Origin: DATFVA01 sp963721075
GTDB lineage: Bacteria; Bacteroidota; Ignavibacteria; Ignavibacteriales; Ignavibacteriaceae
NCBI GenBank assembly: GCA_963721075.1
Contig: CAVRHV010000005.1
Span: 451,485-515,484, forward strand
Length of the DNA stretch: 64,000 nt
Reading direction: 5' to 3'
Shown here in pieces: positions 35,526-44,197 of the stretch; positions within the stretch are counted from its first letter, which is position 1; each line of letters opens with the position of its first letter. The notes under the pieces are model-generated. The model saw nothing but the letters and a program-made list of their open reading frames with translations. It was not told where the DNA came from and did not search any database. The translations under genes and the position numbers were made by a program.

Positions 35526-37599
35526 ATGAAACTCTTCATTTTTTCAATTATTGTAATATTAACTTTCTCATCACCTCTTTTCTCTCAGAAAAAAGCATTC
35601 ACAATAGAAGATCTTTACAGGGTTAAATACGTCGGTGAGCCGGTACTTTCTCACTCCGGTGACGAAATAGCCTTTACTGTAACAATCTATAAGATGAAAG
35701 AAGGAAAGTCGAATTCGGATATCTATATTATGAAGAAAGACGGGTCCGATCTTAGGAAAGCAATAGCCACTGATAAAAATGAAACGGCCCCTTTCTGGTC
35801 GAACGATGACACCAGGCTATATTATCTGATCGACAATCAGCTCTATGAATATGTATTGAAAAACGGGAATTCAGAAAAGCTGACAAATTTATCCACCGGA
35901 ATATCAGACCCGGTTCTATCCCCGGATGGAAAACTTGTTGCGTTTACCACCGATATTTTTCCTGAATGCGGAAATGATAATGAATGTAATGAAAAACTTC
36001 TGAGGTCTGCCAAAGACGGTCCTATTCAGGCATACGTTGCTGACAGTCTCTTATTCAGGCACTGGACGGAATACAGAGGGGAGAAAGAAACCCATCTGTT
36101 TGTTTACAATCTTGAGACCGGAAAATATACTGATATAGCACATAGCGAGCTTCTTTCTGATCAATACAAGCTGGGAGGAAGTGTTAAGTATGCCTTCTCG
36201 CCTGACAGTAAAGAATTATGTTTTGTGAACAATCCCGGTTCAAATCTGGCTCTTTCCACTAATTCCGATTTATTCATTGTCCCGGCGCAAGGAGGAAAGT
36301 TAGTTGATATAACATCGTCCAATAAATCATGGGACGGTTCTCCGGTATATTCACCAGACGGCAAATATATAGCTTTCAGGATGCAGCTTACACCCGGGTA
36401 TGAAGCTGACAGATACCGCATCGCCGTATATGACAGGCAGACAAAACAAATTACTAACCTCACTGAAAATTTTGACAATACCATCAGTGCAGAAAAGTGG
36501 GGAGACGATTCAGAAACACTTTATTTCACGGCGGCCTACCAGGGTACCGCGCCGATATATCAGCTTAATATGAAGAGCGATAGTATTAAACAGATAACTG
36601 GCAACGTTTCGGTATTCGGGTATGAAATATCCCCGGATCAGAATTCTTTATATTATTTATCGAGTTCGGTAGGAAAGCCTTCAGAAATTTATAGTACAAA
36701 CACAGCTACAAAAGTTTATAAAGCTCTAACTGCAATGAATAAAGAATTTCTTGAGGAAGTGGATGTGAAGCCGGCGGAGCAGATGTGGGTTGAAGGAGCC
36801 GGAGGTCATAAGGTTCAGGTATTTATCGTTAAACCCCACAACTTTGATCCGGATAAAAAGTATCCCCTTATACTGAATGTGCATGGAGGACCGCAGGGAC
36901 AATGGATGGATTCATTCCGGGGCGACTGGCAGGTTTATCCTGGTGCCGGCTATGTTGTGGCTTTTCCTAATCCTCACGGTTCAACTGGTTTCGGTGCTGC
37001 AATATACCGAAGAAATAAGCGGGGACTGGGGAGGCAAAGTATTTGAAGATCTTATGAAAGTGACTGATTCGCTTGTAACTCTGTCTTACGTTGACACAAG
37101 CAGAGTAGGGGCAATGGGCTGGTCATTCGGAGGCTATATGATGGATTGGTTTGAAGCACAGACTCACAGATTCAAATGTCTCGCCTCTATGATGGGTATT
37201 TTCGATCTTGAATCTATGTGGGGCGCCACAGAAGAACTATGGTTTGTAAACTGGGATCTGAAAGGCCAGCCGTGGAATTCGGATCTGTATAAAAAATATT
37301 CGCCTTCAAACTATGTGGATAATTTCAAGACACCTGCTTTAATTATTACCGGACAAAAAGATTATCGGGTACCATACACTCAGAGCATACAGTTCTTTAC
37401 AACATTACAAACGCTGGGAATAGATTCACGGCTTATCATTTTTAAAAACGACGGACACTGGCCTGATTTTGTTAAATCGATGCCTTTGTACTATAATGCT
37501 CACCTTGAATGGTTTCATAAATACCTGGGAGGCGCCGCAGCACCGTACGATTCACATAAGATGGTAACTAACACAGCCTTTGAGCAGTCAGGGGAATAA
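35526..37599 (+). pseudogene. S9 family (DPP IV/acylaminoacyl) peptidase, frameshifted
   Basis: The first part has a signal peptide (MKLFIFSIIVILTFSSPLFSQ) and a WD-type propeller with repeated LSPDGKLVAFTTD-like segments, then LILNVHGGPQGQW and VAFPNPHGSTGFG. At about 36991-37003 the frame is lost; the second part continues with QYTEEISGDWGGKVFEDL, the nucleophile in GAMGWSFGGYMMDW, the acid in ITGQKDYRVP and the base in NDGHWPDF. Removing one base restores a single 690-residue protein. As read, the first frame ends at 37046 without any of the catalytic triad, so the product would be inactive. No slippery run is present. It may be a decaying gene or an assembly error. Confidence 0.85.
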
Positions 37600-37717
37600 T
37601 GTTTTTACCGGCTGGGGAAGAATAAGCAGGCAGCGGGGATTGAGGCTATAATTAAATTGGGATGAAGTGTTTACTGTTCACTTAAAATAACTTTGAACTG
37701 ATGTTCCGGAAGTCGGT

Positions 37718-38080
37718 TTAATCCTTAATCCTTGACAGCTGAAGATTAGTGACTATCTTGTTACGTCCGGGTTTATAGATATAAAATCTTGAGTTCATTT
37801 CATAGCCCCTCGATAGTCGCTGAGGACCGCCAGATTCATTCACAGTTTCATTTACAACGGTGAATCTTTTCCTGAGTCTGTTTATCTGCTCATCATCAGT
37901 TTTTTCTTCAGGGGTATTCTCATAGATAATTCCCGGTTCCCCGGTGGATTCAATACTCTCCAGAGGAAAATTTACCGAACGATTCTTTACCTTGAAAAGA
38001 AGGTAAGACATTATGAGCAGGACCAACAGTCCCAGGCTGAAGAAAAAAACAGTAGATTCAATTATTTGTATAAGTTCCAT
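37718..38080 (-). CDS. Small single-pass membrane protein, unknown
   Basis: A 120-residue protein with one N-terminal membrane helix (about residues 10-30, FFFSLGLLVLLIMSYLLF), a Lys-rich inside boundary, an acidic linker (ENTPEEKTDDEQ), and a basic C-terminal tail with RLRKRFTVVNETVN and FYIYKPGRNKIVTNLQLSRIKD. No domain is recognised. It is a lone gene between the S9 peptidase and the divergent HU gene; coding status rests on length and plausible composition. Confidence 0.6.
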   Translation of the reverse strand: MELIQIIESTVFFFSLGLLVLLIMSYLLFKVKNRSVNFPLESIESTGEPGIIYENTPEEKTDDEQINRLRKRFTVVNETVNESGGPQRLSRGYEMNSRFYIYKPGRNKIVTNLQLSRIKD

Positions 38081-38154
38081 TTATCGACACACGAGAGATG
38101 AGTTTTCAGTAAAAGTTTCAAGATTTGTACCATTTATAAAATAAAAAAATAACG

Positions 38155-38162
38155 TATATTTG
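38155..38162 (+). promoter_or_regulatory. Candidate -7 element upstream of the HU gene
   Basis: TATATTTG fits TAnnTTTG. A TTTG occurs 27 bases further upstream, which is longer than the usual spacing, so this is weak. It would give a leader of about 185 bases. Confidence 0.25.
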
Positions 38163-38355
38163 CTGTCCATTTCATCAAAAAATGGGAAAAATTATCATTT
38201 TGAGATGAAACAAACCGCTGTAACTGTTGTAAGAACAATGTGTTGTATATTACCCAGGTTCATAAAGAATTGATTTTCTTCCAACCCTTTGATAATTTAA
38301 CTCGTTAAATAACAATGAGTTAGAATAATTTTCAAGTAGTAAGCGGGAGAAGAAT

Positions 38356-38652
38356 ATGACAAAGGCAGACATAGTTGATAAAGTTGCAACAGGGACCGGT
38401 TTGACAAAGCTCGAAACCGAGGCAATTATTGAAGGATTTTTCAGAACAGTAATTGATGCCCTTAAGCAGGGAAGGAATATAGAGATCCGCGGATTCGGCA
38501 GTTATAAAGTTAAGAAGAAAAAAGAGCGGCAGGCCCGCAATCCTAAAACAGGAGAGCAGGTTTTCGTGCCCGAACATTATGTTCCCACATTTAAATTCTC
38601 CAAAGATTTTAAGGAGATGGTTGATGCGGGAATGAAAGAAAAAGAAGGTTAA
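38356..38652 (+). CDS. HU/IHF family DNA-binding protein
   Basis: A 98-residue nucleoid protein that bends DNA as a dimer. It shows MTKADIVDKVATGTGLTKLETEAIIEGFFRTVIDALKQG, RGFGSYKVKKKKERQARNPKTGEQV (the DNA-binding arm with the RNP tip) and VPTFKFSKDFKEMVD. GGGAGA lies upstream of the ATG. The stop codon TAA is six bases before the ATG of the zinc-ribbon protein, so the two are co-transcribed, a linkage that may tie the second protein to DNA or regulation. Confidence 0.96.
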   Translation: MTKADIVDKVATGTGLTKLETEAIIEGFFRTVIDALKQGRNIEIRGFGSYKVKKKKERQARNPKTGEQVFVPEHYVPTFKFSKDFKEMVDAGMKEKEG

Positions 38653-38658
38653 TTGTTA

Positions 38659-39588
38659 ATGGTTAAATTTTGTCCCTCTTGCGGAACGAAGCTTGAGCAG
38701 GAATATAACTTTTGTCCTGAGTGCGGTTTTGATCTAAGAAATATTTCTGAAAGCGAGAGCGCTGAGGAAATTCAGGAAACTCATAAAGAGGAAGTTGTTA
38801 TATGTGATAACTGCGGTGAGGAGAACCCTGCCGATAACAGGGTTTGTAAGTACTGCGGTGCGCTGTTGAAGGGGGAACAGGTAGAAAAGACTGTTACAGA
38901 AAAGAAACCTTCAAGAGAAAAGATAAAGGAGAGCAGGCCGAAAGAAAATAAGACTAAAGAGAACAGGCCTAAACAAAATAAATTAAAAACAACCTCTGTT
39001 AAGAAATCACCTCCTGCCAAACCGAAAGAACTTGATCAGAAAAAACTCCTCATGATCTTCGGAGGAGTTCTCGTTGTTATATTTATTATTCTCTGGTCAT
39101 CAGGTGTATTGAGCTCTAATGAGCCGGAGCAGGTTGCACAAACCCAGGTAACCGGTCAAAGTTCGGGAGTAGATCTTAATAACATTCAGAGAATAAATGC
39201 TCTGGAGGCCAAGGTTAAAAGTAATCCCGATGATACTGCGAGTCTGCTTGAACTGGCCCACTTAAAAAATGATTCAGGTCTATACGAACAGGCAATAGTT
39301 GATTACCAGAAATACCTGGAAAAAAACCCCTCTGACCCTGATGCACGGATCGATATGGGAGTTTGTTACTACAACCTCCACAATTACGATGAAGCTATTC
39401 AACAGATGGAAAAAGCACTCACATATTCTCCGGATCATCAGATTGGGTATTTAAACCTGGGAATTGTTAACTTAACTGCTGGAAATTTTGAAAAAAGTCA
39501 GGAATGGCTGAAAAAGGCCGTCCAGATCGATCCTAACTCCGATATAGGGAAGAAGGCTCAGGAATTATTAGAATCACATAAAAAATAG
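38659..39588 (+). CDS. Double zinc-ribbon, single-pass membrane, TPR protein
   Basis: An N-terminal zinc ribbon (KFCPSCGTKLEQ..FCPECG) is followed by a second one (VICDNCGEENPADNRVCKYCG), a Lys/Glu/Pro-rich linker, a membrane helix (about residues 130-148, LLMIFGGVLVVIFIILWS) and three TPR units (from about residue 180, with YNLHNYDEAIQQMEKALTYSPDHQIGYLNLG). The protein would put zinc ribbons inside and TPRs outside. The ATG at 38659 is chosen over the TTG at 38653, since AAGG lies ten bases upstream and the first Cys pair follows at once. Function is unknown. Confidence 0.85.
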   Translation: MVKFCPSCGTKLEQEYNFCPECGFDLRNISESESAEEIQETHKEEVVICDNCGEENPADNRVCKYCGALLKGEQVEKTVTEKKPSREKIKESRPKENKTKENRPKQNKLKTTSVKKSPPAKPKELDQKKLLMIFGGVLVVIFIILWSSGVLSSNEPEQVAQTQVTGQSSGVDLNNIQRINALEAKVKSNPDDTASLLELAHLKNDSGLYEQAIVDYQKYLEKNPSDPDARIDMGVCYYNLHNYDEAIQQMEKALTYSPDHQIGYLNLGIVNLTAGNFEKSQEWLKKAVQIDPNSDIGKKAQELLESHKK

Positions 39589-39597
39589 GAGCATATA

Positions 39598-39693
39598 ATG
39601 CCTTGTGGAAGAAAACGTAAACGCCATAAAATGGCTACACACAAGAGGAAAAAAAGACTGAGAAAGAATCGTCATAAAAAGAAATTAAGATAA
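39598..39693 (+). CDS. Small basic COX24/AURKAIP1-like protein
   Basis: A 31-residue protein, MPCGRKRKRHKMATHKR at the start and HKKKLR at the end, made almost wholly of Lys, Arg and His. It matches the short bacterial proteins with the AURKAIP1/COX24 domain, related to mitochondrial ribosomal protein mS38, so a ribosome-associated role is likely. AGGAG lies six bases upstream, overlapping the stop of the previous gene. It is ten bases past that gene and 71 bases before tRNA-Thr. Confidence 0.85.
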   Translation: MPCGRKRKRHKMATHKRKKRLRKNRHKKKLR

Positions 39694-39763
39694 TTACTCA
39701 GTATCGTCTTGTATAATAAAATGGTAAATGGTTATTTTGCATTTGCCATTTTTATTTTTAAAA

Positions 39764-39836
<73 letters not shown>

Positions 39837-40032
39837 CTAAAATATTGGGGTAAATCTTTCAGATATCAAAATCCATATTCTGCAGTCGGACATCTGTTGA
39901 CCTCGTCCAGTTGCGTAACCATCGCCCCGGTACTGAACAAATATGACTCACCCGGCTTTACTTACCTGCCTGAAGTCAGGTGCAATCTGCTCAAGGCATA
40001 ATTGTCACCTGACTAAAGACAAGTGTAAATGA

Positions 40033-42174
40033 TTATTTCATTTTTAATCCGAGTTCGTGGGCGAAGAATGTCATCGATGCGGCATAGTTACCTACACGCT
40101 GACTGAAAGAGGCTGTAACACCGTGACCTTCATTCATTCTTGTTAATAATATAATCGGATTATTGGATGTATTTGCGTCCTGAAGAGCTGCAGCGAACTT
40201 TCTTGACTGCCATGACGCAACCCGGGGATCGTTCATTCCCGTTTCAAGCAGCACGGCAGGATAAGCCGTATTTGGTTTAACATGGTGGTACGGAGAGTAG
40301 GCGTACAGCCACTGAAAGCTCTGAGGGTTTGTCGCAGTACCGTATTCACTTATGTTGTATTGACCGTTGGGGAAAAGCTCATTCCTTATCATATCATAGA
40401 TACCGACGAAACTGACTACAGCCTTAAAAGCATCAGGATGCTGAGTAAGAAGGGCACCCATCAGAAGTCCTCCGTTGGAACCGCCCATTATTCCGAGATG
40501 ATCTCTGTCTGTCCATTTGTTCTCCACCATTGCCTGCGTTGCTGCAAACATATCATCAAATACGTTCTGTTTATTTCCAAGCATTCCTGCGGCATGCCAG
40601 CCTTCACCGTATTCTCCGCCGCCGCGAATGTTTGTAAAAGCAAAGACCCCGCCATTTTCCAGCCAGACCAAATATGGGCCTATAAAGTGAGGTTTCCTGG
40701 TTACTCCAAACCCGCCGTAACCGTAAACAATAGTAGGTCTCTGGCCATTCGGAGTAACGCTGTCAATCCTTACGATTGTAACAGGTATCTTTGTTCCATC
40801 TTTTGATGTTGCCTCTATTACGCTGTACTTAATCTTCGAATAATCAGCCGCAGGCTTAACTTCAAATATAGTTTTAAGTTCTCCTGATTCAGCGTTATAA
40901 GCATCCCATTTTTCAGGAAATGTCCAGCCTTCATAAGTAATTAAGGCATGGCTTGCTGCAGGAGAAGAGACAACTGCATTTATTCCTATACCATCCTGGG
41001 GAAGTCCCACGTTTTTGATAAGCTTACCCTGGCTATCATACTGATCTATTTTCCAGGCAGGGCCTTTAACTTTAATCAGCAGGAGTCCGTTCTTAACAGC
41101 AGCAACCGAGTTATAGGCCCAGTCGCCCTGTGGAACCAGGACCCTGGATGTACCATCTTCTTTAACCGATAAAAGTTTACCGAGAGGGGCATCACCGTAA
41201 GCGACTACCAATAGGTTACCATCGGCATCCCATACTGCTCCTGAGTTTATCTCATCGGAGACTCTGACATTAGCACTTGTGTCGAGTACCTGTTTCCATT
41301 CCTCTTTACCCTGTCTGATATAAACGTAATCAGGATTGCCGTCACCGAAATGAACAAACATTGCTGCCCGCTTCCCATCCACGGACGGGATAAAAGTATA
41401 CTCAGCCACTTTAGACAAATCTTTGCCGAAAGTCAGTTTGTCGTCTTCCTGCGCCTGACCTAATTTATGATGATAGAGTGCAGCATTAAACTGAGATATA
41501 GAATCAGGTACTGTTCCGGGCAGCGGAAGACGAACATATGTTAATCCCTTTCCATCAGCATCCCAGGCCATACCGGCAGGAGTTGCTCCTCCGCCTGCAC
41601 TCACAAGAGAATCACTCAGATCTTTTCCGGACTTCAGATCTCTTATATGTATTGTTGCCGCTTCGGTACCGCCTTCGGCAGTTGCATATGCAAGATAATC
41701 CCCATTTGGAGAGGGCCAGAACCCAGTGATTGCCACATCATTTCCCATCGTATTAGGATCTACAAGAACTTTTGCATTACCTTCGGGCCAGGATTTAACA
41801 GCTACAACTGCCTGAGCCTGTGGGGGAGTCATCTGCATAAAGTATAACTGATCCTTCATCAATTTAGGACTATACTGTTCAATTCCTGTTTGTTCCAGTT
41901 CCTTGATCCTATTCTCAATTTTATCAGCTTCCGGAAATCCTGAGAGCGTCTTGTCTGCGTACTTATTCTGATCCGCTATCCATTGCTGCACTTCCGGATC
42001 GTTATTGTCTTCAAGCCAGCGGAATGGATCGGAGACTTCTGTTCCAAAGTAATTTGTTACCACTGTGTCTTTTTTTGAAGCCGGGGCTTCATTATTCTCT
42101 TTATTGTTGTTACTGCATCCTGCCACGAAAAATCCCAGCAGGATTATAACTAAATAATATTTTTTTGTGAACAT
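40033..42174 (-). CDS. Prolyl oligopeptidase (S9A), lipoprotein
   Basis: A serine peptidase that cleaves after proline in short peptides. The 713 residues begin with a lipoprotein signal (lipobox VAGC, Cys about residue 20) and KKDTVVTNYFGTEVSDPFRWLEDN, the S9A N-terminus. A seven-blade propeller leads to YGYGGFGV, NIRGGGEYGEGWHAAG, the nucleophile in IMGGSNGGLLMGALL (about residue 565), the acid in GMNDPRVASWQSRKF (about 650) and the base in NEGHGVTASF (about 685). All catalytic residues are in place. The lipid anchor suggests periplasmic or outer-membrane peptide degradation. Confidence 0.95.
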   Translation of the reverse strand: MFTKKYYLVIILLGFFVAGCSNNNKENNEAPASKKDTVVTNYFGTEVSDPFRWLEDNNDPEVQQWIADQNKYADKTLSGFPEADKIENRIKELEQTGIEQYSPKLMKDQLYFMQMTPPQAQAVVAVKSWPEGNAKVLVDPNTMGNDVAITGFWPSPNGDYLAYATAEGGTEAATIHIRDLKSGKDLSDSLVSAGGGATPAGMAWDADGKGLTYVRLPLPGTVPDSISQFNAALYHHKLGQAQEDDKLTFGKDLSKVAEYTFIPSVDGKRAAMFVHFGDGNPDYVYIRQGKEEWKQVLDTSANVRVSDEINSGAVWDADGNLLVVAYGDAPLGKLLSVKEDGTSRVLVPQGDWAYNSVAAVKNGLLLIKVKGPAWKIDQYDSQGKLIKNVGLPQDGIGINAVVSSPAASHALITYEGWTFPEKWDAYNAESGELKTIFEVKPAADYSKIKYSVIEATSKDGTKIPVTIVRIDSVTPNGQRPTIVYGYGGFGVTRKPHFIGPYLVWLENGGVFAFTNIRGGGEYGEGWHAAGMLGNKQNVFDDMFAATQAMVENKWTDRDHLGIMGGSNGGLLMGALLTQHPDAFKAVVSFVGIYDMIRNELFPNGQYNISEYGTATNPQSFQWLYAYSPYHHVKPNTAYPAVLLETGMNDPRVASWQSRKFAAALQDANTSNNPIILLTRMNEGHGVTASFSQRVGNYAASMTFFAHELGLKMK

Positions 42175-42426
42175 TTTTATTACCTGTCATTTAATTATTG
42201 CAAGTTTTTAGTTGTCGAATTATTAATAATTTCCAAAACTAAAACTATTTTTACCCTACTCCAATTTATATGCGCACCATTTATAACTATCAAATACCCG
42301 TGTGCTTCTGTTCACTATATTCCACCATTTTGGGGCATCTTTGCGGCGGCTTAAGTCATCCGGCCCGACTTTGAGATCTGCAGGTAAAATTCTTTTACTG
42401 TTTGTGGTGAAAATGAAAAAAAAATC

Positions 42427-42458
42427 TTGACTTTCCAGATTAAATTATGTTAATTTTG
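42427..42458 (+). promoter_or_regulatory. Candidate promoter of the dcw cluster
   Basis: TTGAC at 42427 and TAATTTTG at 42451-42458, with 21 bases between the TTG and the TA, match the Bacteroidota promoter form and repeat the pair seen before secD. Transcription would start near 42465, leaving a leader of about 43 bases. Confidence 0.55.
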
Positions 42459-42481
42459 GGGAGTTGTGGGGAATTGTGGTG
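42457..42481 (+). promoter_or_regulatory. MraZ operator: three TGGKG boxes at 10-bp spacing
   Basis: TGGGG, TGGGG and TGGTG start at 42457, 42467 and 42477, each separated by five bases (AGTTG, AATTG). MraZ binds TGGGN repeats with 5-base spacers upstream of its own gene in other bacteria. The boxes overlap the -7 element and the expected start of transcription, which fits autorepression of the whole cluster. Confidence 0.8.
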
Positions 42482-42507
42482 AATTTTTCCAAGTAAAGGT
42501 TGAAAAT

Positions 42508-42942
42508 TTGTTCAGAGGACAATACACATACTCAGTTGACTCCAAAGGAAGGTTAAGTATACCAGCCAAATTAAGGCGTCAGCTATCACCCGAAGCTAAT
42601 GATACCTTTGTTATGACACAGGGGACGGCCAACTGTATAGATGTTTATCCTATGGACCAATGGCAGCACTTTGAGCAGAAACTAATCGACCTCAATCCTT
42701 TTAATCCGCAGGAAGCAAAGTTTATCAGGATGATACTTCAGTTTGCAACAGAAGATAAGCTTGATTCCCAGTCAAGAATTTTAATTCCGCCAAACTTACT
42801 GGAGTATGCAAAAATTGAAAAAGAAGTTTTAGTGTTAGGTGCTCTTAAGAAGATTGAATTGTGGAATCCCAAAACTTATAAGGAATATCTGGAACAATCT
42901 TCTGAAACTTATGAAGAGATTGCTGCAAAAGTTATGGCGTAA
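42508..42942 (+). CDS. mraZ: Transcriptional regulator MraZ
   Basis: A swapped-hairpin AbrB-type DNA-binding protein that represses the dcw operon. From TTG at 42508 the protein is MFRGQYTYSVDSKGRLSIPAKLR onward, 144 residues, with the second SpoVT/AbrB half at LDSQSRILIPPNLLEYAKIEKEVLVLG. The frame is open further upstream to GTG at 42466, but that stretch runs through the operator and lacks family similarity. AAAGG lies seven bases before the TTG. Two bases separate its stop from rsmH. Confidence 0.93.
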   Translation: MFRGQYTYSVDSKGRLSIPAKLRRQLSPEANDTFVMTQGTANCIDVYPMDQWQHFEQKLIDLNPFNPQEAKFIRMILQFATEDKLDSQSRILIPPNLLEYAKIEKEVLVLGALKKIELWNPKTYKEYLEQSSETYEEIAAKVMA

Positions 42943-42944
42943 AG

Positions 42945-43868
42945 ATGAAGACTCATCATACGCCCGTTTTATTGAATGAAAGTATTGAATATCTGATAAC
43001 CGACAAATCAGGTAAGTATTTTGATGCAACGCTTGGATTCGGCGGACATACAGAAGCGTTCTTAAATATTCTGAATAAAGACGCGGTTGTTGCTGCCACT
43101 GATGTAGATAAAGATGCATTCAGCTTTTCAAAAGAAAAATTTTCTAAAGATGACCGGGCAAGACTTTATAATTTTAATTTTTCTGAAATAGATGTTATCG
43201 CAAAGATAGAATCTTTCGGGTTCTTTGACGGAATTTTTGCAGATCTTGGAGTTTCTTCGTTTCAGCTCGACAATCCCTCTTCGGGATTTACCTACAGAGA
43301 GGAAGCAAAACTGGATCTGAGGATGGATAAATCCAGAGTTGTCAGCGCAGCCGACATAATAAGTTCATTTTCTGAGGAAGATCTTGCTAATATTTTCTTT
43401 CGTTACGGTGAGGAAAGACTTTCGAGGAGAATCGCCAGGGAGATTGTAAGGCAGAGGATTGGGCGGAGAATTGAAACCACATCGCAGTTGACGGAGATAA
43501 TTAAAGGAGTAATTCCGTTAAAAAACCAGAATAAAACATTATCAAGAATTTTTCAGTCTCTGAGAATTTATGTAAATGATGAGCTGGGAGTTCTGAAGTC
43601 CTTTCTGGAAAAATCTGTAGGTCTTCTTAAAAAGGGCGGAAGGATTGTGGTTATCTCTTATCATTCGCTTGAAGACAGGATAGTAAAGGAAACTTTTAAA
43701 TATGAAATGCTCGACTGTATCTGCCCTAAAGAATATCCCGTTTGTCAGTGCGATAAGGAAAGGAGATTAAACATACTTACCAGAAAACCTGTTACAGCCC
43801 AGAATGAAGAAATCTCAGAAAATCCAAGGGCAAGGAGCGCAAAACTCAGAGCAGCGGAGAGAGTATGA
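42945..43868 (+). CDS. rsmH: 16S rRNA (cytosine-1402-N4)-methyltransferase
   Basis: Methylates C1402 in the ribosomal decoding centre using SAM. The 307 residues show HTPVLLNESIEYL, the SAM motif FDATLGFGGHTEAFL, FDGIFADLGVSSFQLDNPSSGFTYREEAKLDLRMD, RIFQSLRIYVNDELG and ISYHSLEDRIVKETFK. The C-terminal CPKEYPVCQCDKE and ARSAKLRAAERV are normal. It overlaps the next gene as ATGA. Confidence 0.97.
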   Translation: MKTHHTPVLLNESIEYLITDKSGKYFDATLGFGGHTEAFLNILNKDAVVAATDVDKDAFSFSKEKFSKDDRARLYNFNFSEIDVIAKIESFGFFDGIFADLGVSSFQLDNPSSGFTYREEAKLDLRMDKSRVVSAADIISSFSEEDLANIFFRYGEERLSRRIAREIVRQRIGRRIETTSQLTEIIKGVIPLKNQNKTLSRIFQSLRIYVNDELGVLKSFLEKSVGLLKKGGRIVVISYHSLEDRIVKETFKYEMLDCICPKEYPVCQCDKERRLNILTRKPVTAQNEEISENPRARSAKLRAAERV

Positions 43869-44197
43869 AAAAAAAAGGATCCAAACCTTTTCTTTTTTTT
43901 AGTCTTATGCTCTTTACTTCTTTTATCGTACTGGTGCTTTTTTATGTAGGTATAAAGTTGAAGTGTGAAGAGCTTACTAAAGAAAAAATACTGTCAGAAA
44001 AACAACTGGATCTGAAAAGCAACTGGCAGGTAAACCTGACAGTTAAACAGCAGTATCTGTCCTCGGAAGAACGAATTACAGAGATCGCAGAAAAAGAACT
44101 CGGAATGATTAGAGGAGGCCCGCCGGTCTTAAAAGTTAAAGTTGATAAAGAACAAATTGAAAATATTGAAAATCAGTTAAAAGAAAAGTATGATTAA
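43865..44197 (+). CDS. ftsL: FtsL-like cell division protein
   Basis: A 110-residue bitopic membrane protein with one helix (about residues 9-29, FLFFSLMLFTSFIVLVLFYVG) and a charged periplasmic coiled coil (EELTKEKILSEKQL) followed by SSEERITEIAEKELGMIRG, the usual end of FtsL/DivIC proteins. Sequence alone is weakly conserved; position between rsmH and ftsI in the cluster makes the assignment. FtsL joins FtsQ and DivIC in the divisome. It overlaps both neighbours by a few bases. Confidence 0.8.
   Translation: MKKKGSKPFLFFSLMLFTSFIVLVLFYVGIKLKCEELTKEKILSEKQLDLKSNWQVNLTVKQQYLSSEERITEIAEKELGMIRGGPPVLKVKVDKEQIENIENQLKEKYD

Noticed and set aside
42466..42507. GTG start for a longer MraZ
   Set aside because: The extra 14 codons run through the MraZ boxes, and the family start (FRGQYTYSVD) is served by TTG 42508 with its own ribosome site.
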